A stretch of 64,000 nt of DNA from Fibrella aquatilis. GTDB lineage: Bacteria > Bacteroidota > Bacteroidia > Cytophagales > Spirosomataceae. How positions within the stretch are numbered: the stretch's first letter is position 1; the number at the start of each line of letters is the position of its first letter. Below, in pieces: positions 45,801 through 54,680 of this stretch. The DNA lies in the NCBI RefSeq assembly GCF_017353255.1, contig NZ_JAFMYU010000023.1, forward strand, positions 55,183 through 119,182. Reading direction: 5' to 3'. The notes below the pieces were generated by a model. It was not told the origin of the DNA and did no database searches. It saw nothing but the letters and a program-made list of their open reading frames with translations. Position numbers and translations under genes: made by a program.

Positions 45801-46337
45801 GTGCCCCAGCGCGACGTGCTGATGGCCCAGATTCCCGCTATCAAAAAACGATTTCCCACCTACCATGACTACGCAAGCCACCTGTTTGAAGACCTATTTT
45901 CGGACGAAGAACGTACCCATGCCTACCAGCGCGACGCCCGCCAGCTGGCCAGTTGTTACATCGAAAACCAGGGCCATTTCCGGTTTGTGGTTCGGCCGCT
46001 ACCCATCGAGGCGCAAATGGCCCCCATCAATGGCCTGGCCGCGCATGATTTCACCGGCGACGGTATTCTCGACCTACTTGTGGCGGGCAACTTCTACGGC
46101 ACCGAAACCATTGGCGGTCAGCAAGATGCGGGCAAAGGCCTGTTGTTGGCTGGCACCAAAAAAGGAGTAACGCAAAGAGCTTTTCGCCCGGTCATGCACA
46201 GCGGCCTGAACATGGACGGCGACGTAAAATCGCTGGCCCCCCTGCGCCGCCCCAACGGAACCACCTGGTGGCTAACCGCCAGCAACGATGGCCCCCTGCA
46301 CGTGTGGCAATCTATTACCAAATCAACACCATTATGA
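42897..46337 (+). CDS. FG-GAP/VCBS-repeat protein with ASPIC/UnbV domain, second copy
   Basis: 1146 residues from ATG 42897, which begins a hydrophobic export segment (KTYLFMSLGAALIGLTGWLA); an upstream GTG-frame extension runs through the inverted repeat and is rejected. Calcium-binding propeller loops repeat throughout (GVGDFNRDGLADLYFAG, FFDYDRDGDLDCYLLTN, LDNDGDLDLITN, FDADGDGDQDLYVVSG). The ASPIC module is near the middle (PITIGTKVWLYAQG ... LAPVRGFVSTVENRLHFGMG). It is a paralogue of 6528-10184 with the same layout. Its stop overlaps the start of the next GH28-like gene by 4 nt (ATGA), indicating translational coupling. Role unknown; likely surface glycan handling. Confidence 0.88.
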   Translation: MKTYLFMSLGAALIGLTGWLASRGHSDTLFARVPSAQTGITFANVLTETDSLNALTFEYMYNGAGVGVGDFNRDGLADLYFAGNQVTSRLYLNQTKPGGVLRFSDITAPSKTSTDSWCTGVSVADVNQDGWPDIYVCVAGKTPKTPHRANKLFINNGLKTGGGIPTFTEQAEAYGLNDTGYSTQAVFFDYDRDGDLDCYLLTNALEPSSHATVRPKRLNGEAPDTDRLYENRGGHFINVSRAAGILAEGYGLGVCLSDLDSNGWPDLYCANDFISNDLVWMNNGNHADNQTVIPIFHNQAGAMLKHQTHNAMGVDIADINNDALPDIVVLDMLPANNYRQKMMLPGSNFNRFQLEKELDYQPQFMRNTLQLNRGTAAGGVATFSEIGQLAGIEKTDWSWAPLLADFDNDGWKDLYITNGYRRDVTNLDFIVFNREQASFGTLEAQTRQALNELRRLPDVAIPKYAYRNRGADPATALTFEDVSVVWGLDQTGFANGAAYADLDNDGDLDLITNNIDAEAMVLENRLNQRTPTATQPAPHWLRLTINPAQGLPITIGTKVWLYAQGQQQMLELAPVRGFVSTVENRLHFGMGSCARYDSLVIRYPNGKKQVLGPGKANRMLTVPYNPAGDWSAPLPTTTPLFTQLSDAESGLSLTHQETPVVDFNRTPLLPHQFSRNGPYLAVGDVNGDQLDDFFMGADFGHPANVYVQQLTDKQRTNGKFSQKILPGSESYEAMGAVFFDADGDGDQDLYVVSGGSRVEGLSDTYQDRLYLNDGRGNFQPALQALPNIQSSGATVTVADMDGDGDLDLFRGGRVVPGQYPKPAPSYLLRNDSKSGRATFADVTDGLAPGLRHIGMVTAALWTDADNDHHPDLMLVGEWMAPTLFRNTKGRLNRRTVNGLSNETGWWCSLLGADMDGDGDQDYVAGNLGLNSKFRASATEPVRVFADDFDQNGRLDPILTHYLQHQHVPVPQRDVLMAQIPAIKKRFPTYHDYASHLFEDLFSDEERTHAYQRDARQLASCYIENQGHFRFVVRPLPIEAQMAPINGLAAHDFTGDGILDLLVAGNFYGTETIGGQQDAGKGLLLAGTKKGVTQRAFRPVMHSGLNMDGDVKSLAPLRRPNGTTWWLTASNDGPLHVWQSITKSTPL

Positions 46338-47773
46338 ACATACCCCTCCTCTCCTTTTTTCTCCTCACTACTTCACAACTCCTTGCCAATCAGCTTATTA
46401 CTTACCCGGCACCGGATTCGGCCCGGCAGGCGACGGATTTCAGCGTAACGGTAAACGGCAAGCCCGTCTTTGTGTATGACAACGCCGTGTCGGCCATGAC
46501 CACGTTTAGTTTTGCCGGTAGTGTGCTGATCGAAATTACGTCGACGCATGATCTGCGGTGGGTCGATATCCGCCCGAAAAGCCTGGCCATTCCGGTGTCG
46601 GTGACGCCCACCAAACTAACGTTTCGGCTTACCAAACCGGGGCAACTGTCTATTGAGCGCAACGGCGAACACACGCGGGCGCTATACGTGTTTGCCGCTC
46701 CACCTGAACAGGACGTACCCAAGCCTACCGACCCCGGAGTGCGGTATTTTGCACCGGGGAAAATCTACGACGTGGGCACGTTGACGCTTAACAGCAACGA
46801 GACCATCTACATTGCCGGCGGGGCCATTGTGCGCGGCAACATCCAGGCAACCGACGCCAAGAACATTCGTATCCGGGGTCGGGGCATCCTGGATGCCAGC
46901 CAGTTAAAAGGCGGGCGGCTGGTACGGCTGTGGCGCTGCCAACAAATTGACATTGAAGGCATTACGATTACAGACAGCCCCGGCTGGACGCTCGTTCTGC
47001 TCGACTGTGACCACGTCACCATCCACGACCTGAAAGAAGTATGCTGGCGAAACGGCTCCGACGGCATTGACCTTGTGGGTACGTCGCATGTGCAGATTCG
47101 GGATTGTTTTCTGCGGAATAACGACGACAACATCGTGATCAAAAGCTTTAGCGTCAACCCCAGCACGTTCTATAGTCAACCGGGGCTGGGCCGCGACGTG
47201 ACCGACATTTTGGTGGAGCGGTGCGTAATCTGGAACATGCCCTGGGGTAACGCCCTCGAAATTGGGTTTGAACTCCGCTGCCAGACCATTAACACCATCA
47301 CCTTCCGCAACTGCGACCTGATCCACGTAGACCGGGGGGCGGCGCTGAGCATCCATAACGGTGATCAGGCCACGGTCGAGCGCATCACCTACGATAACAT
47401 CCGGGTAGAAGATGCCCCCCACAAGCTGGTCGACCTGGCCGTCTTCTGGTCGCAATACAGCACTGATATGCCCACCACCGAAGCCGAACGCGCCCGCCAA
47501 TACCTGCACGGAGCCTGGGATGGGGTGCTTCGCGTAGCTGCCGGTGAGGTCGCAGCCCACGCCCGCAGCCGGGGACAGATCCGCGATATCCTGTTTCGAA
47601 ACATTGCCGTCACTGACGGGCAGTTTCCGTACTCTATTCTCTGCGGTTATGACGCGCGACACCGAATCGAAAACGTGCGATTTAAGGGGCTTACTATTCA
47701 CGGCAAACCTATCCGATCAGCGCAGGCGGGGCATTTCTCCCTGGAGAACGCAACGCGGGTCTACTGGAAGTAA
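46334..47773 (+). CDS. GH28-like right-handed beta-helix hydrolase with N-terminal beta-sandwich
   Basis: 479 residues from ATG 46334. Signal peptide to about residue 19 (TTSQLLANQ). An N-terminal beta-sandwich (about 20-125; FSVTVNGKPVFVYDN) precedes a beta-helix (about 135-470). GH28-type acids are retained: RNGSDGIDLVGTS (D243, D246) and RNNDDNIVIKSFS (D264, D265, K270). The added N-terminal domain and IYIAGGAIVRGNI motif recall GH28/GH49-type enzymes active on polysaccharides other than plain homogalacturonan. It is translationally coupled to the preceding ASPIC gene through ATGA. A hairpin at 47807-47838 separates it from the converging regulator gene. Confidence 0.85.
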   Translation: MNIPLLSFFLLTTSQLLANQLITYPAPDSARQATDFSVTVNGKPVFVYDNAVSAMTTFSFAGSVLIEITSTHDLRWVDIRPKSLAIPVSVTPTKLTFRLTKPGQLSIERNGEHTRALYVFAAPPEQDVPKPTDPGVRYFAPGKIYDVGTLTLNSNETIYIAGGAIVRGNIQATDAKNIRIRGRGILDASQLKGGRLVRLWRCQQIDIEGITITDSPGWTLVLLDCDHVTIHDLKEVCWRNGSDGIDLVGTSHVQIRDCFLRNNDDNIVIKSFSVNPSTFYSQPGLGRDVTDILVERCVIWNMPWGNALEIGFELRCQTINTITFRNCDLIHVDRGAALSIHNGDQATVERITYDNIRVEDAPHKLVDLAVFWSQYSTDMPTTEAERARQYLHGAWDGVLRVAAGEVAAHARSRGQIRDILFRNIAVTDGQFPYSILCGYDARHRIENVRFKGLTIHGKPIRSAQAGHFSLENATRVYWK

Positions 47774-47806
47774 AGAGGTTCTCGCGGCCCCCGCTAACGG
47801 TGGCAG

Positions 47807-47838
47807 CACCCTGGCTTGTGGGGACACAGACCAGGGTG
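47807..47838. terminator. Candidate bidirectional terminator
   Basis: CACCCTGG (47807-47814) pairs with CCAGGGTG (47831-47838), 16-nt loop, between the converging GH28-like gene and the hybrid two-component regulator. There is no clear T-run on either side. Confidence 0.4.
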
Positions 47839-47866
47839 AAGGTCACAAACTACTACCCAGCATCTC

Positions 47867-50800
47867 CTACACCCCTATCGTCTTCTTGCCCCATTCGCCC
47901 GGCGAAACGCCAAACTCTTTTCGAAAAGCCCGGATGAAATAGTTAGGATCATTGAAACCTACGGCATAGGCCACTTCGGCCACCTGCCGCCCGCCCGCCT
48001 GAAGCAGTTGCGCAGCGCGTTGCAGACGGATGTTGCGGATAAGGTCGTTGCCGCCTTTGCCCGTCAGAGCCTTAAGTTTTCGGTACAACTGGGTGTTGCT
48101 CAGGGCCAGTTCCCGTTCCAGCCAGAGCACGTCCAGGTCTGGGTTAGCGAGGTGTGTGTCAATGATGGCCAGCACCTTGCGAAGAAACACGTCGTCGGCC
48201 GATTCGAGCACTATGTCGGTGGGTTTCAGCAACAACAACTGGCTGTATTTAGCCCGCAGCAACTGGCGGCCCTGGATCAGGTTTCTGGCCCGGCTCAGCA
48301 GCACGTCTACGTTGAAGGGCTTGGTCACGTAGTCGTCGGCACCCGCGCCAAGGCCTTCCACTTTACTCTCCGTGCTTGACCGCGACGTGAGCAAAATCAG
48401 CGGAACGTGGCTGGTGCGCTCATCGGCTTTCAGGGTTTGGCACAGGTGCAGGCCGTCCATATCGGGCATAAGCCAGTCGCTCACGATCAGGTCGGGAATT
48501 TCGGTCCGGGCCTGAGCCAACGCGTCGTGGCCGTTGATGGCCGTAAGCACCCGGTAGCGCGGCCGAAAACAACTGGCAACGTAGTCGCGCAGCTCGTCCT
48601 GGTCTTCTACCACCAGCACCAGGGGCCAGTTGCTGTCATTAACCGGGTTGAGCAACGCAGACTCACTATCGCCCTGTGGCTGATGAGCGGTTTCCAAAAC
48701 GGGCGAAACAGTGGCCACATCGGCTGGGTAGTTAGAGAGCCACGCGGGTGGAAACGCCGAGGCCGATACGGGTAGCATTACCCGCATGGTGGTGCCCGCA
48801 CCGGGGCTGCTATCTACCCGAATCTGCCCCCGGTGCAGTTCTACCAGTTCACGGGTGAGGGCCAGCCCAATGCCCGTTCCGGCCTTTTTGGCCCTGCTTT
48901 GACCGTTTACCTGGTAAAACCGCTCGAAGATATGAGCGGTATGTTCCGCCGAAATGCCTACGCCCGTATCGGTCACTTCCAGCCACAGTTCAGCCGATTC
49001 GGGCGTCGATTCGGAGGTGTCGAGCACTTGGCACCGCACCAGAATAGAGCCGCCACCGGGCGTGAATTTAAACGCATTGGCAATCAGGTTATACAGCACT
49101 TTCTCCACGATATCCGGGTCGAACCAGGCCGAAGCCATGTTGGGCATGGTCTCGATGGTGAGTGTAATCTGCTGCTTTTCGGCCTGCGCCGTAAATGATT
49201 CGGCCACCTGCCGCACAAACCCGGCCACATCCTGCCGACTGATTTCGGGCCGGAGCGAGTCGGATTCCAGCTTCGAGAGGTCGAGGAGTTGGTTGATGAG
49301 CCGCAGCAGCCGGTTGGCATTTTGGTGCATCGTTTTCAGCTGCGGGCGGCGGCTGTCGGGCGTGCTGTCGGCCAGGAATTGCTCCAGCGGGGTGAGAATC
49401 AGGGTGAGTGGTGTGCGGAACTCGTGGGAGATATTGGTAAAAAAGCCAGACCGCAGGCGGTCGAGTTCGCGGGCTTTTTCGGTTTCCAGGTGCTCGGCCC
49501 GCAGTTCTGTTTTAAAGCCTTCGCGAATTTGGATAAGTCGACGCATCAGCAGCAGCAACCCCGATACCAGGGCAGCATAGAGGCAATAGGCCCAGCCGGT
49601 GCGGTACCAGGGGGGCAAAATGGTGATGCTCAGCACGGTTTCAGTGGCCTTGCCAAAGTCGTCGGTGAGCGAGGCCTTCACCCGAAACAGGTACGTACCC
49701 GGGTTTTGGTTGGTATACGTGGCCGACTGTTTGGTGCCCACGTAGTTCCAGTCGGTCTCGAAGCCATCCAGCCGGTATGCATACCGAACGTGCCGATGTG
49801 TTCTGAACAGCACGGCGGCATAATCGACCGTGATGACCGACTGATTATAGTGGAGCGTAATGGCCTTCGTTTCGTTAAATGCCTTGGTCAGTGGCGAGTC
49901 GGCATCGCCGGGCAGGACTGTCCGGTTAAAGAGTTTAAGCTCTGACAGATAGACAGGTACGTTTGGTTCAACGTCCTCAGCCTGGTTCGGCCTGAACACT
50001 GTCAGGCCATGCTTGCCCCCCCAAAACAGGGTCCCATCGGTGCTCTGCGAGGCGGCCCGCTCCGTGAAGTCATTGCCGGCAAGGCCATCGCCCCGGCCAT
50101 AGGTACGTACTACGTGCCCACCCTCATCGAGCTGACATAGCCCGTCGTTGGTAGCTACCCAGATGTTCCCTTGCTTATCCTGGCTGATGCTCATGATGGC
50201 ATCATTCGGCAGGCCATTGTCGGTGGCCAGCAGGGTAAATTGCCCCGTAGGACCGTCATACCGGTGCAGTCCATTCATAGTGCCCACCCAGAGCTGTTTG
50301 CGCCGGTCTTCAAACAGGCAGGTGACATGGTTATCGTAGAGGCTGCCGGGTTGCTGGATGCCCTTAAAATGGTGATATGCCCCACTTTTAGGGTTCCAGG
50401 CGGTCAGTCCATCCCCAAAAATGCCGCTCCACAACGTGCCATCGTAGGTTTCGAGCAGGTCGGTATAGGACACTGAGGCCAACTTTACAGGCCGCTCAAC
50501 AGCCGTTAACTGCCCGGTAAAGCGATCTATGAGCCAGAGTTCACCTGACTGCATAGCAAGCCAAGCCTGTTGACGTGCGCCCACTGCGGGTGTCGCCACG
50601 CTGACCCGGCCTATGCCCAGAACGTCTAGCCGCTGCCGAACAAGGCCGGTTTGGGGGTCTATAATCACCGTGCCTCTGTTCCAGCTGCTCACCAGTAGCG
50701 CCCTGCCCGATAGTAGGTACGCGTAGGTTACATCGTTGCCCGGCAGCGAACGGGGGTTCCCCGGCTGCTGCCAGACGTGCCGGTACGTATTGGTTTTTCG

Positions 50801-52003
50801 GTCTACGTAGGTGAGGCCCAGCATACTACCCACCCAAACGTTACTCAGCGAATCGGCAGCTACCGTGGTTACCTTAGAGGAGAGCAAACTATTGAGTTGC
50901 CCCGGCTGATGGGTATATAGTTCAAATGGGTCGGCATGGGCAAACAGCACGTTCAGGCCACCCTCCCAGGTACCAATCCAGATGTTGCCCTCGCGGTCGC
51001 CCCGAACGCACACGGTAGCGTGGGTACTTAGGTTACCCGTCAGGGCAGGATCATGTTTAAAATGCCTGAGTTTCTGAAAATCTGAGTCTTCAGCCAGCAC
51101 AATACCGTCATCGGTACCAAGCCAGAACCGCCCCTGTTTGTCTTCATACAGGCTACGGGCAATGTTTATGCCTTCAACAACGCCTTTTTGAAAGAAAACA
51201 CACCCAAACCCCCGCCCAATGCTGTCGCATCGAAACAGGCCACGCCCCTGTGTGCCCACCCATAGGCGGCCCCGGCTGTCGCATTCAATGAGCATCGTAG
51301 CTACTGGTGCCGACAGAGCCGGTTCGGGCAGGGTCACGCGGGTTAGCTGGTGATCACTCAGGCGCATTCGGATCAGGCCTCCTTTCAAATAGGCTAGCCA
51401 TAGGTTCCCGGCTTTGTCAGGGCAGATTTGCTGGATATAATTCGACGGCAAGCCGTTTTTCTCGGCGGTCAGCTGGCTAACCTGGCCCGTTTGCAGATCT
51501 ATCTCCAGCAGCCCGGTACCGTAAGTGGCGGCCCATACATGCCCGCGCCCATCCTGCGCCAGATCGGTGATGGTGGCCGTGGCAATATCTTGTCCGGAGG
51601 TAGTGCGGAGGTAGCGCATAAACCGCACTCCTGTTGAATCCATGCGGTTAAGCCCCCCCGAATTGGTGCCTACCCACAACCCATGCTGCCGGTCTTCAAA
51701 AAGGCATTTTATTTCGTTGCTGCTCAGGCTATGCCGGTCCCGCGCCGACCGCCTGAATACCTGAAAGTGCTCACCATCGTAGCGGTTCAGGCCGTCGGCC
51801 GTGCCGAGCCACAAAAAACCGTTCCGGTCCTGAAGCAAATCCATGACCACGTTGTGCGATAGCCCATCGCTGGTGGTAAGGTGGTGGAAGGTGGCCTGGG
51901 CATAACAGCGGATGCCCAGGCAGGCCATCAGAACCAATGGCAAGTACGTGTAGTGTGTGCCCTGAAGGCGCCTGCTAATCGCTTTCCATGAGGCAGTACG
52001 CAT
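47867..52003 (-). CDS. Hybrid two-component system regulator (propeller sensor, kinase, receiver, AraC HTH)
   Basis: 1378 residues from ATG 52003; a TTG 45 nt earlier is less likely. Signal/anchor near the N-terminus (YLPLVLMACLGIRCYAQ). Two periplasmic seven-bladed reg_prop propellers (from about 35; LTTSDGLSHNVVMDLLQDRN, GFLWLGTADGLNRYDG), a Y_Y_Y domain (RYAYRLDGFETDWNYVGTK), one membrane helix (YCLYAALVSGLLLLM), HisKA with FFTNISHEFRTPL, HATPase (EVTDTGVGISAEHT; GTGIGLALTRELV), receiver (Asp in LIVSDWLMPDMDG, Lys in VTKPF) and AraC HTH (about 1273-1378). One protein senses glycan fragments and activates transcription. It presumably controls the GH28/ASPIC/SusCD genes converging on it. Confidence 0.94.
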   Translation of the reverse strand: MRTASWKAISRRLQGTHYTYLPLVLMACLGIRCYAQATFHHLTTSDGLSHNVVMDLLQDRNGFLWLGTADGLNRYDGEHFQVFRRSARDRHSLSSNEIKCLFEDRQHGLWVGTNSGGLNRMDSTGVRFMRYLRTTSGQDIATATITDLAQDGRGHVWAATYGTGLLEIDLQTGQVSQLTAEKNGLPSNYIQQICPDKAGNLWLAYLKGGLIRMRLSDHQLTRVTLPEPALSAPVATMLIECDSRGRLWVGTQGRGLFRCDSIGRGFGCVFFQKGVVEGINIARSLYEDKQGRFWLGTDDGIVLAEDSDFQKLRHFKHDPALTGNLSTHATVCVRGDREGNIWIGTWEGGLNVLFAHADPFELYTHQPGQLNSLLSSKVTTVAADSLSNVWVGSMLGLTYVDRKTNTYRHVWQQPGNPRSLPGNDVTYAYLLSGRALLVSSWNRGTVIIDPQTGLVRQRLDVLGIGRVSVATPAVGARQQAWLAMQSGELWLIDRFTGQLTAVERPVKLASVSYTDLLETYDGTLWSGIFGDGLTAWNPKSGAYHHFKGIQQPGSLYDNHVTCLFEDRRKQLWVGTMNGLHRYDGPTGQFTLLATDNGLPNDAIMSISQDKQGNIWVATNDGLCQLDEGGHVVRTYGRGDGLAGNDFTERAASQSTDGTLFWGGKHGLTVFRPNQAEDVEPNVPVYLSELKLFNRTVLPGDADSPLTKAFNETKAITLHYNQSVITVDYAAVLFRTHRHVRYAYRLDGFETDWNYVGTKQSATYTNQNPGTYLFRVKASLTDDFGKATETVLSITILPPWYRTGWAYCLYAALVSGLLLLMRRLIQIREGFKTELRAEHLETEKARELDRLRSGFFTNISHEFRTPLTLILTPLEQFLADSTPDSRRPQLKTMHQNANRLLRLINQLLDLSKLESDSLRPEISRQDVAGFVRQVAESFTAQAEKQQITLTIETMPNMASAWFDPDIVEKVLYNLIANAFKFTPGGGSILVRCQVLDTSESTPESAELWLEVTDTGVGISAEHTAHIFERFYQVNGQSRAKKAGTGIGLALTRELVELHRGQIRVDSSPGAGTTMRVMLPVSASAFPPAWLSNYPADVATVSPVLETAHQPQGDSESALLNPVNDSNWPLVLVVEDQDELRDYVASCFRPRYRVLTAINGHDALAQARTEIPDLIVSDWLMPDMDGLHLCQTLKADERTSHVPLILLTSRSSTESKVEGLGAGADDYVTKPFNVDVLLSRARNLIQGRQLLRAKYSQLLLLKPTDIVLESADDVFLRKVLAIIDTHLANPDLDVLWLERELALSNTQLYRKLKALTGKGGNDLIRNIRLQRAAQLLQAGGRQVAEVAYAVGFNDPNYFIRAFRKEFGVSPGEWGKKTIGV

Positions 52004-52065
52004 TGAGCCGTGTAGTTGGTAGCTTGACACTGGTACTTCTGTAGCCAAAGGTCAGCTTTTTCCGG

Positions 52066-53037
52066 CTAAAAATACAGCACCCTGTATTTTACCGCGCCAT
52101 AGAGCCGCCAGTAGACAGACAGAAACGGCGAAGCTACGGAAGTAGCCCCGGCTTGCTTGGCATTGGTGAGCAAATCGGCCTGACCAGACCACTCTTCCAT
52201 CAGCGATAAACCAGTGAATGCCAGCCAGATAGCCATACCCAGCAGGGCTACAGACCAATAGCTCACAGCGGCTGCCAGCAAGGCCATAACCAGGCCTGCC
52301 ACAGTTAGGTATTGCCGCGCCACGAGGGCCTCCGACCGGTGTATGCGCTGGCGAAACAGTTCGGGGTGACGTTTGTAGAGCAGGGCATCGTAGCGCTTTT
52401 TGCGCTCGTTGTTCAGGCTCGTATACCAGCCCGTTGGGTGCATGGGCTGCATCACCGCCGCCTCCGGGCACCGCAAAATGGGAATACCGATTTCAAGGAA
52501 TTTGAATTGCAGGTCTAGGTCTTCGCGCCAGGCCAGATCAAACGTTTCTTCAAAGCCACCCGCCCGTTCCAGAGCCACCTTCTGACAGAAACAGTTGGCC
52601 GTCGACAGCTCGGTTATGTCGGGTACGGGTTGGCTGCGCGCCTGTCCGGCCACGCGGGGCGCCACCGCCCGCACCGAACCAGTCACCACCATGGCCCCCC
52701 TCCGAAACATGCCCTGCGCCGAGGCCAGCCAGGTGGGCTGGGGCTGACAGTCGGCATCGGTGAAGGCAATAAATTGACCCCGTGCGGCCCGCCAGCCCCG
52801 GTTGCGGGCCGCAGCCAGCCCCCGCCGGTCGCGCTGGGCGAGGTAGCGCACTTCAATGCGGGTCTCGGCCGAAAAATGCGCCACCACTACGGCGGTTTCG
52901 GGACGGTTGGCATCATCTACCACTACCACTTCAAACTGGTCGGGAGGCAGGGTTTGGGCCGTAAGGGCCTGGAGACAAAGCGTTAATCGGTCGGTGTCAG
53001 GTCCGGTTGGAATAACAACCGTAAAAAATGGGTCCAT
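52066..53037 (-). CDS. Family 2 glycosyltransferase, membrane-associated
   Basis: 323 residues. GT-A fold: FFTVVIPTGPDTDRLTLCLQ (N-terminal beta strand and nucleotide site), VVVVDDANRP, and the metal-binding DxD motif DAD (about 94-96) in FIAFTDADCQPQP; the acceptor-side Glu-Asp is in LAWREDLDLQ. Near the C-terminus are hydrophobic helices (about 245-280; LTVAGLVMALLAAAVSYWSV). This suits a transferase adding a sugar to a lipid-linked acceptor or surface polymer at the inner membrane. It is 62 nt upstream of the regulator gene on the same strand, and divergent from the ATP-grasp gene. Donor and acceptor are unknown. Confidence 0.87.
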   Translation of the reverse strand: MDPFFTVVIPTGPDTDRLTLCLQALTAQTLPPDQFEVVVVDDANRPETAVVVAHFSAETRIEVRYLAQRDRRGLAAARNRGWRAARGQFIAFTDADCQPQPTWLASAQGMFRRGAMVVTGSVRAVAPRVAGQARSQPVPDITELSTANCFCQKVALERAGGFEETFDLAWREDLDLQFKFLEIGIPILRCPEAAVMQPMHPTGWYTSLNNERKKRYDALLYKRHPELFRQRIHRSEALVARQYLTVAGLVMALLAAAVSYWSVALLGMAIWLAFTGLSLMEEWSGQADLLTNAKQAGATSVASPFLSVYWRLYGAVKYRVLYF

Positions 53038-53190
53038 CGCGTTGATATAAGGCTGATTGGGGCATACCGACAGCCGTTAGAAAAGCGTATTGCTCAGAGT
53101 CTTCTCAAAGACCGGGCCACTATGCCTATAGATGAACGAACCGGCAAACAAAATAGCTGAACACCAGGCATTAATTGAGGGAAAGGATTT

Positions 53191-53294
53191 TTTGATTTAC
53201 GATGTACGAATTACGAATTACGATTTTTGCTGACGCTAGCCTTCTCCTGCGTCAGCAAAAATCGTAATTCGTAATTCGTACATCGTAAATCAAA
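53191..53294. repeat. 46-bp-arm perfect inverted repeat
   Basis: Left arm 53191-53236 (begins TTTGATTTACGATGTACGAA) is the exact reverse complement of right arm 53249-53294, spacer 12 nt (53237-53248). Arms contain tandem ACGAATT units. It lies between divergent glycosyltransferase and ATP-grasp genes, 36 nt from the ATP-grasp ATG. Long AT-rich palindromes of this look occur between genes in several Cytophagales genomes as far as I recall; function unknown. Confidence 0.92.
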
Positions 53295-53330
53295 TTCCCC
53301 CCTATATTGCTCTGCATTCAACGACACCCT

Positions 53331-54560
53331 ATGACATCCTCCCCTTCCCATCCTCCCCTTGCGTTTTTGTGCATTGCCACCTTTGTAAAAGGCGAAGCGT
53401 TCATGCAGACCTGCAAAGCACTAGGCCACACGGTCTACCTGCTGACTGAACAGCGCCATAAAGACAAACCCTGGCCCCACGAAGCCATCGACGAAATCTT
53501 TTACCTGCCTTCGGAAAGCAACGACAGCCAGAACCTCGACACCATGCTTCTGGGCCTGGCCCACACCATGCGCACCCGCCGCATCGACCGGGTGATAGCC
53601 CTCGATGATTTCGACGTAGAAAAAGGTGCCCTCGTCCGCGAGACGTTCCGCATCCCAGGCATGGGCCAAACCACGTCCCGGTTCTTCCGCGACAAACTGG
53701 CCATGCGCAAACGGGCGCAGAAAGCGGGCATTCGCGTACCCCGGTTCAGCAGCCTGTTCAATAACGACGAGTTAACCCTGTTCCTGCAAAACAGCGAAGC
53801 CCCCTGGCTCATTAAGCCCCGCTCTGAGGCTTCGACCACCGGCATCCGCAAGGTGCATACCCTGGATGAAGCCTGGACCGTGGTGAACGAACTCGGCGAC
53901 AACCGGCACACCTACCTGATCGAAGAATTTAAGCCGGGCAGTGTGTATCACGTTGATTCACTGTCGTTTGCCTCGAAAGCCGTGTTCAGCCGGGTAAGCG
54001 AATACCTGGCCACGCCCATGGAAGTAGCCCACGGCGGGGGCATTTTCCGCACCCGCACCCTGGCCCCCACCGACGCCGAAACGCCTGATTTTCTGGCTAT
54101 TAACGATGCCGTTATGGCCGCGTTTGGCATGCGCCACTCGGCCTCGCACTCCGAGTTTATCCGCTGCAACCACGACGGCGAACTGTATTTTCTGGAAACG
54201 GCCTGCCGGGTAGGCGGGGCCAACATTGCCGAGATGGTCGAGGCGGCTTCGGGCGTGAACCTCTGGGCCGAATGGGCCAAGCTGGAGATCGCCGCCGCTC
54301 ACAACGAACCTTACAGCCCCCCCGCCGACACGGGCCACTACGCCGGATTGATTGCCTCGCTCGCCAATGAATTGCGCCCCGATATGGCCGGTTTTACCGA
54401 CCCCGAAATTGTGTGGCGGATGCACCGCGACCACCACATTGGTTTTATCGTGAAAGCCGAGGAGCCTGAGCGGGTGCGCACGTTGCTGGACAACTATATG
54501 CACCGCATCCGCGAAAGTGTACACGCGTCGATGCCTGTAGCCGCCAAACCTACTAACTGA
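53331..54560 (+). CDS. ATP-grasp domain protein (carboxylate-amine ligase-like)
   Basis: 409 residues from ATG 53331; an alternative in-frame start at 53307 adds eight residues. No signal peptide, so cytoplasmic. An N-terminal pre-ATP-grasp fold (LAFLCIATFVKGEAFMQTCK) precedes the ATP-grasp core: FFRDKLAMRKRAQKAGIRVP, the ATP-binding Lys in PWLIKPRSEASTTGIRKVH, hinge YLIEEFKPGSVYHVDS, and metal/ATP Glu and Arg in YFLETACRVGGANIAEM. The resemblance is to biotin-carboxylase/CPSase-type ATP-grasp enzymes that join a carboxylate to an amine through an acyl phosphate. The substrate is unknown and neighbours do not settle it. A terminator follows at 54681. Confidence 0.86.
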   Translation: MTSSPSHPPLAFLCIATFVKGEAFMQTCKALGHTVYLLTEQRHKDKPWPHEAIDEIFYLPSESNDSQNLDTMLLGLAHTMRTRRIDRVIALDDFDVEKGALVRETFRIPGMGQTTSRFFRDKLAMRKRAQKAGIRVPRFSSLFNNDELTLFLQNSEAPWLIKPRSEASTTGIRKVHTLDEAWTVVNELGDNRHTYLIEEFKPGSVYHVDSLSFASKAVFSRVSEYLATPMEVAHGGGIFRTRTLAPTDAETPDFLAINDAVMAAFGMRHSASHSEFIRCNHDGELYFLETACRVGGANIAEMVEAASGVNLWAEWAKLEIAAAHNEPYSPPADTGHYAGLIASLANELRPDMAGFTDPEIVWRMHRDHHIGFIVKAEEPERVRTLLDNYMHRIRESVHASMPVAAKPTN

Positions 54561-54680
54561 GTAGTGTCGTAAACTACTTACAGACAAACACTTAAGCAAC
54601 TTTTTAGCATTTTAAATTTACTAATAAAAGGCATTACTATTCTAAGTTCATAGATTTATAGTCTGCTTTTTGCAGCAAGT

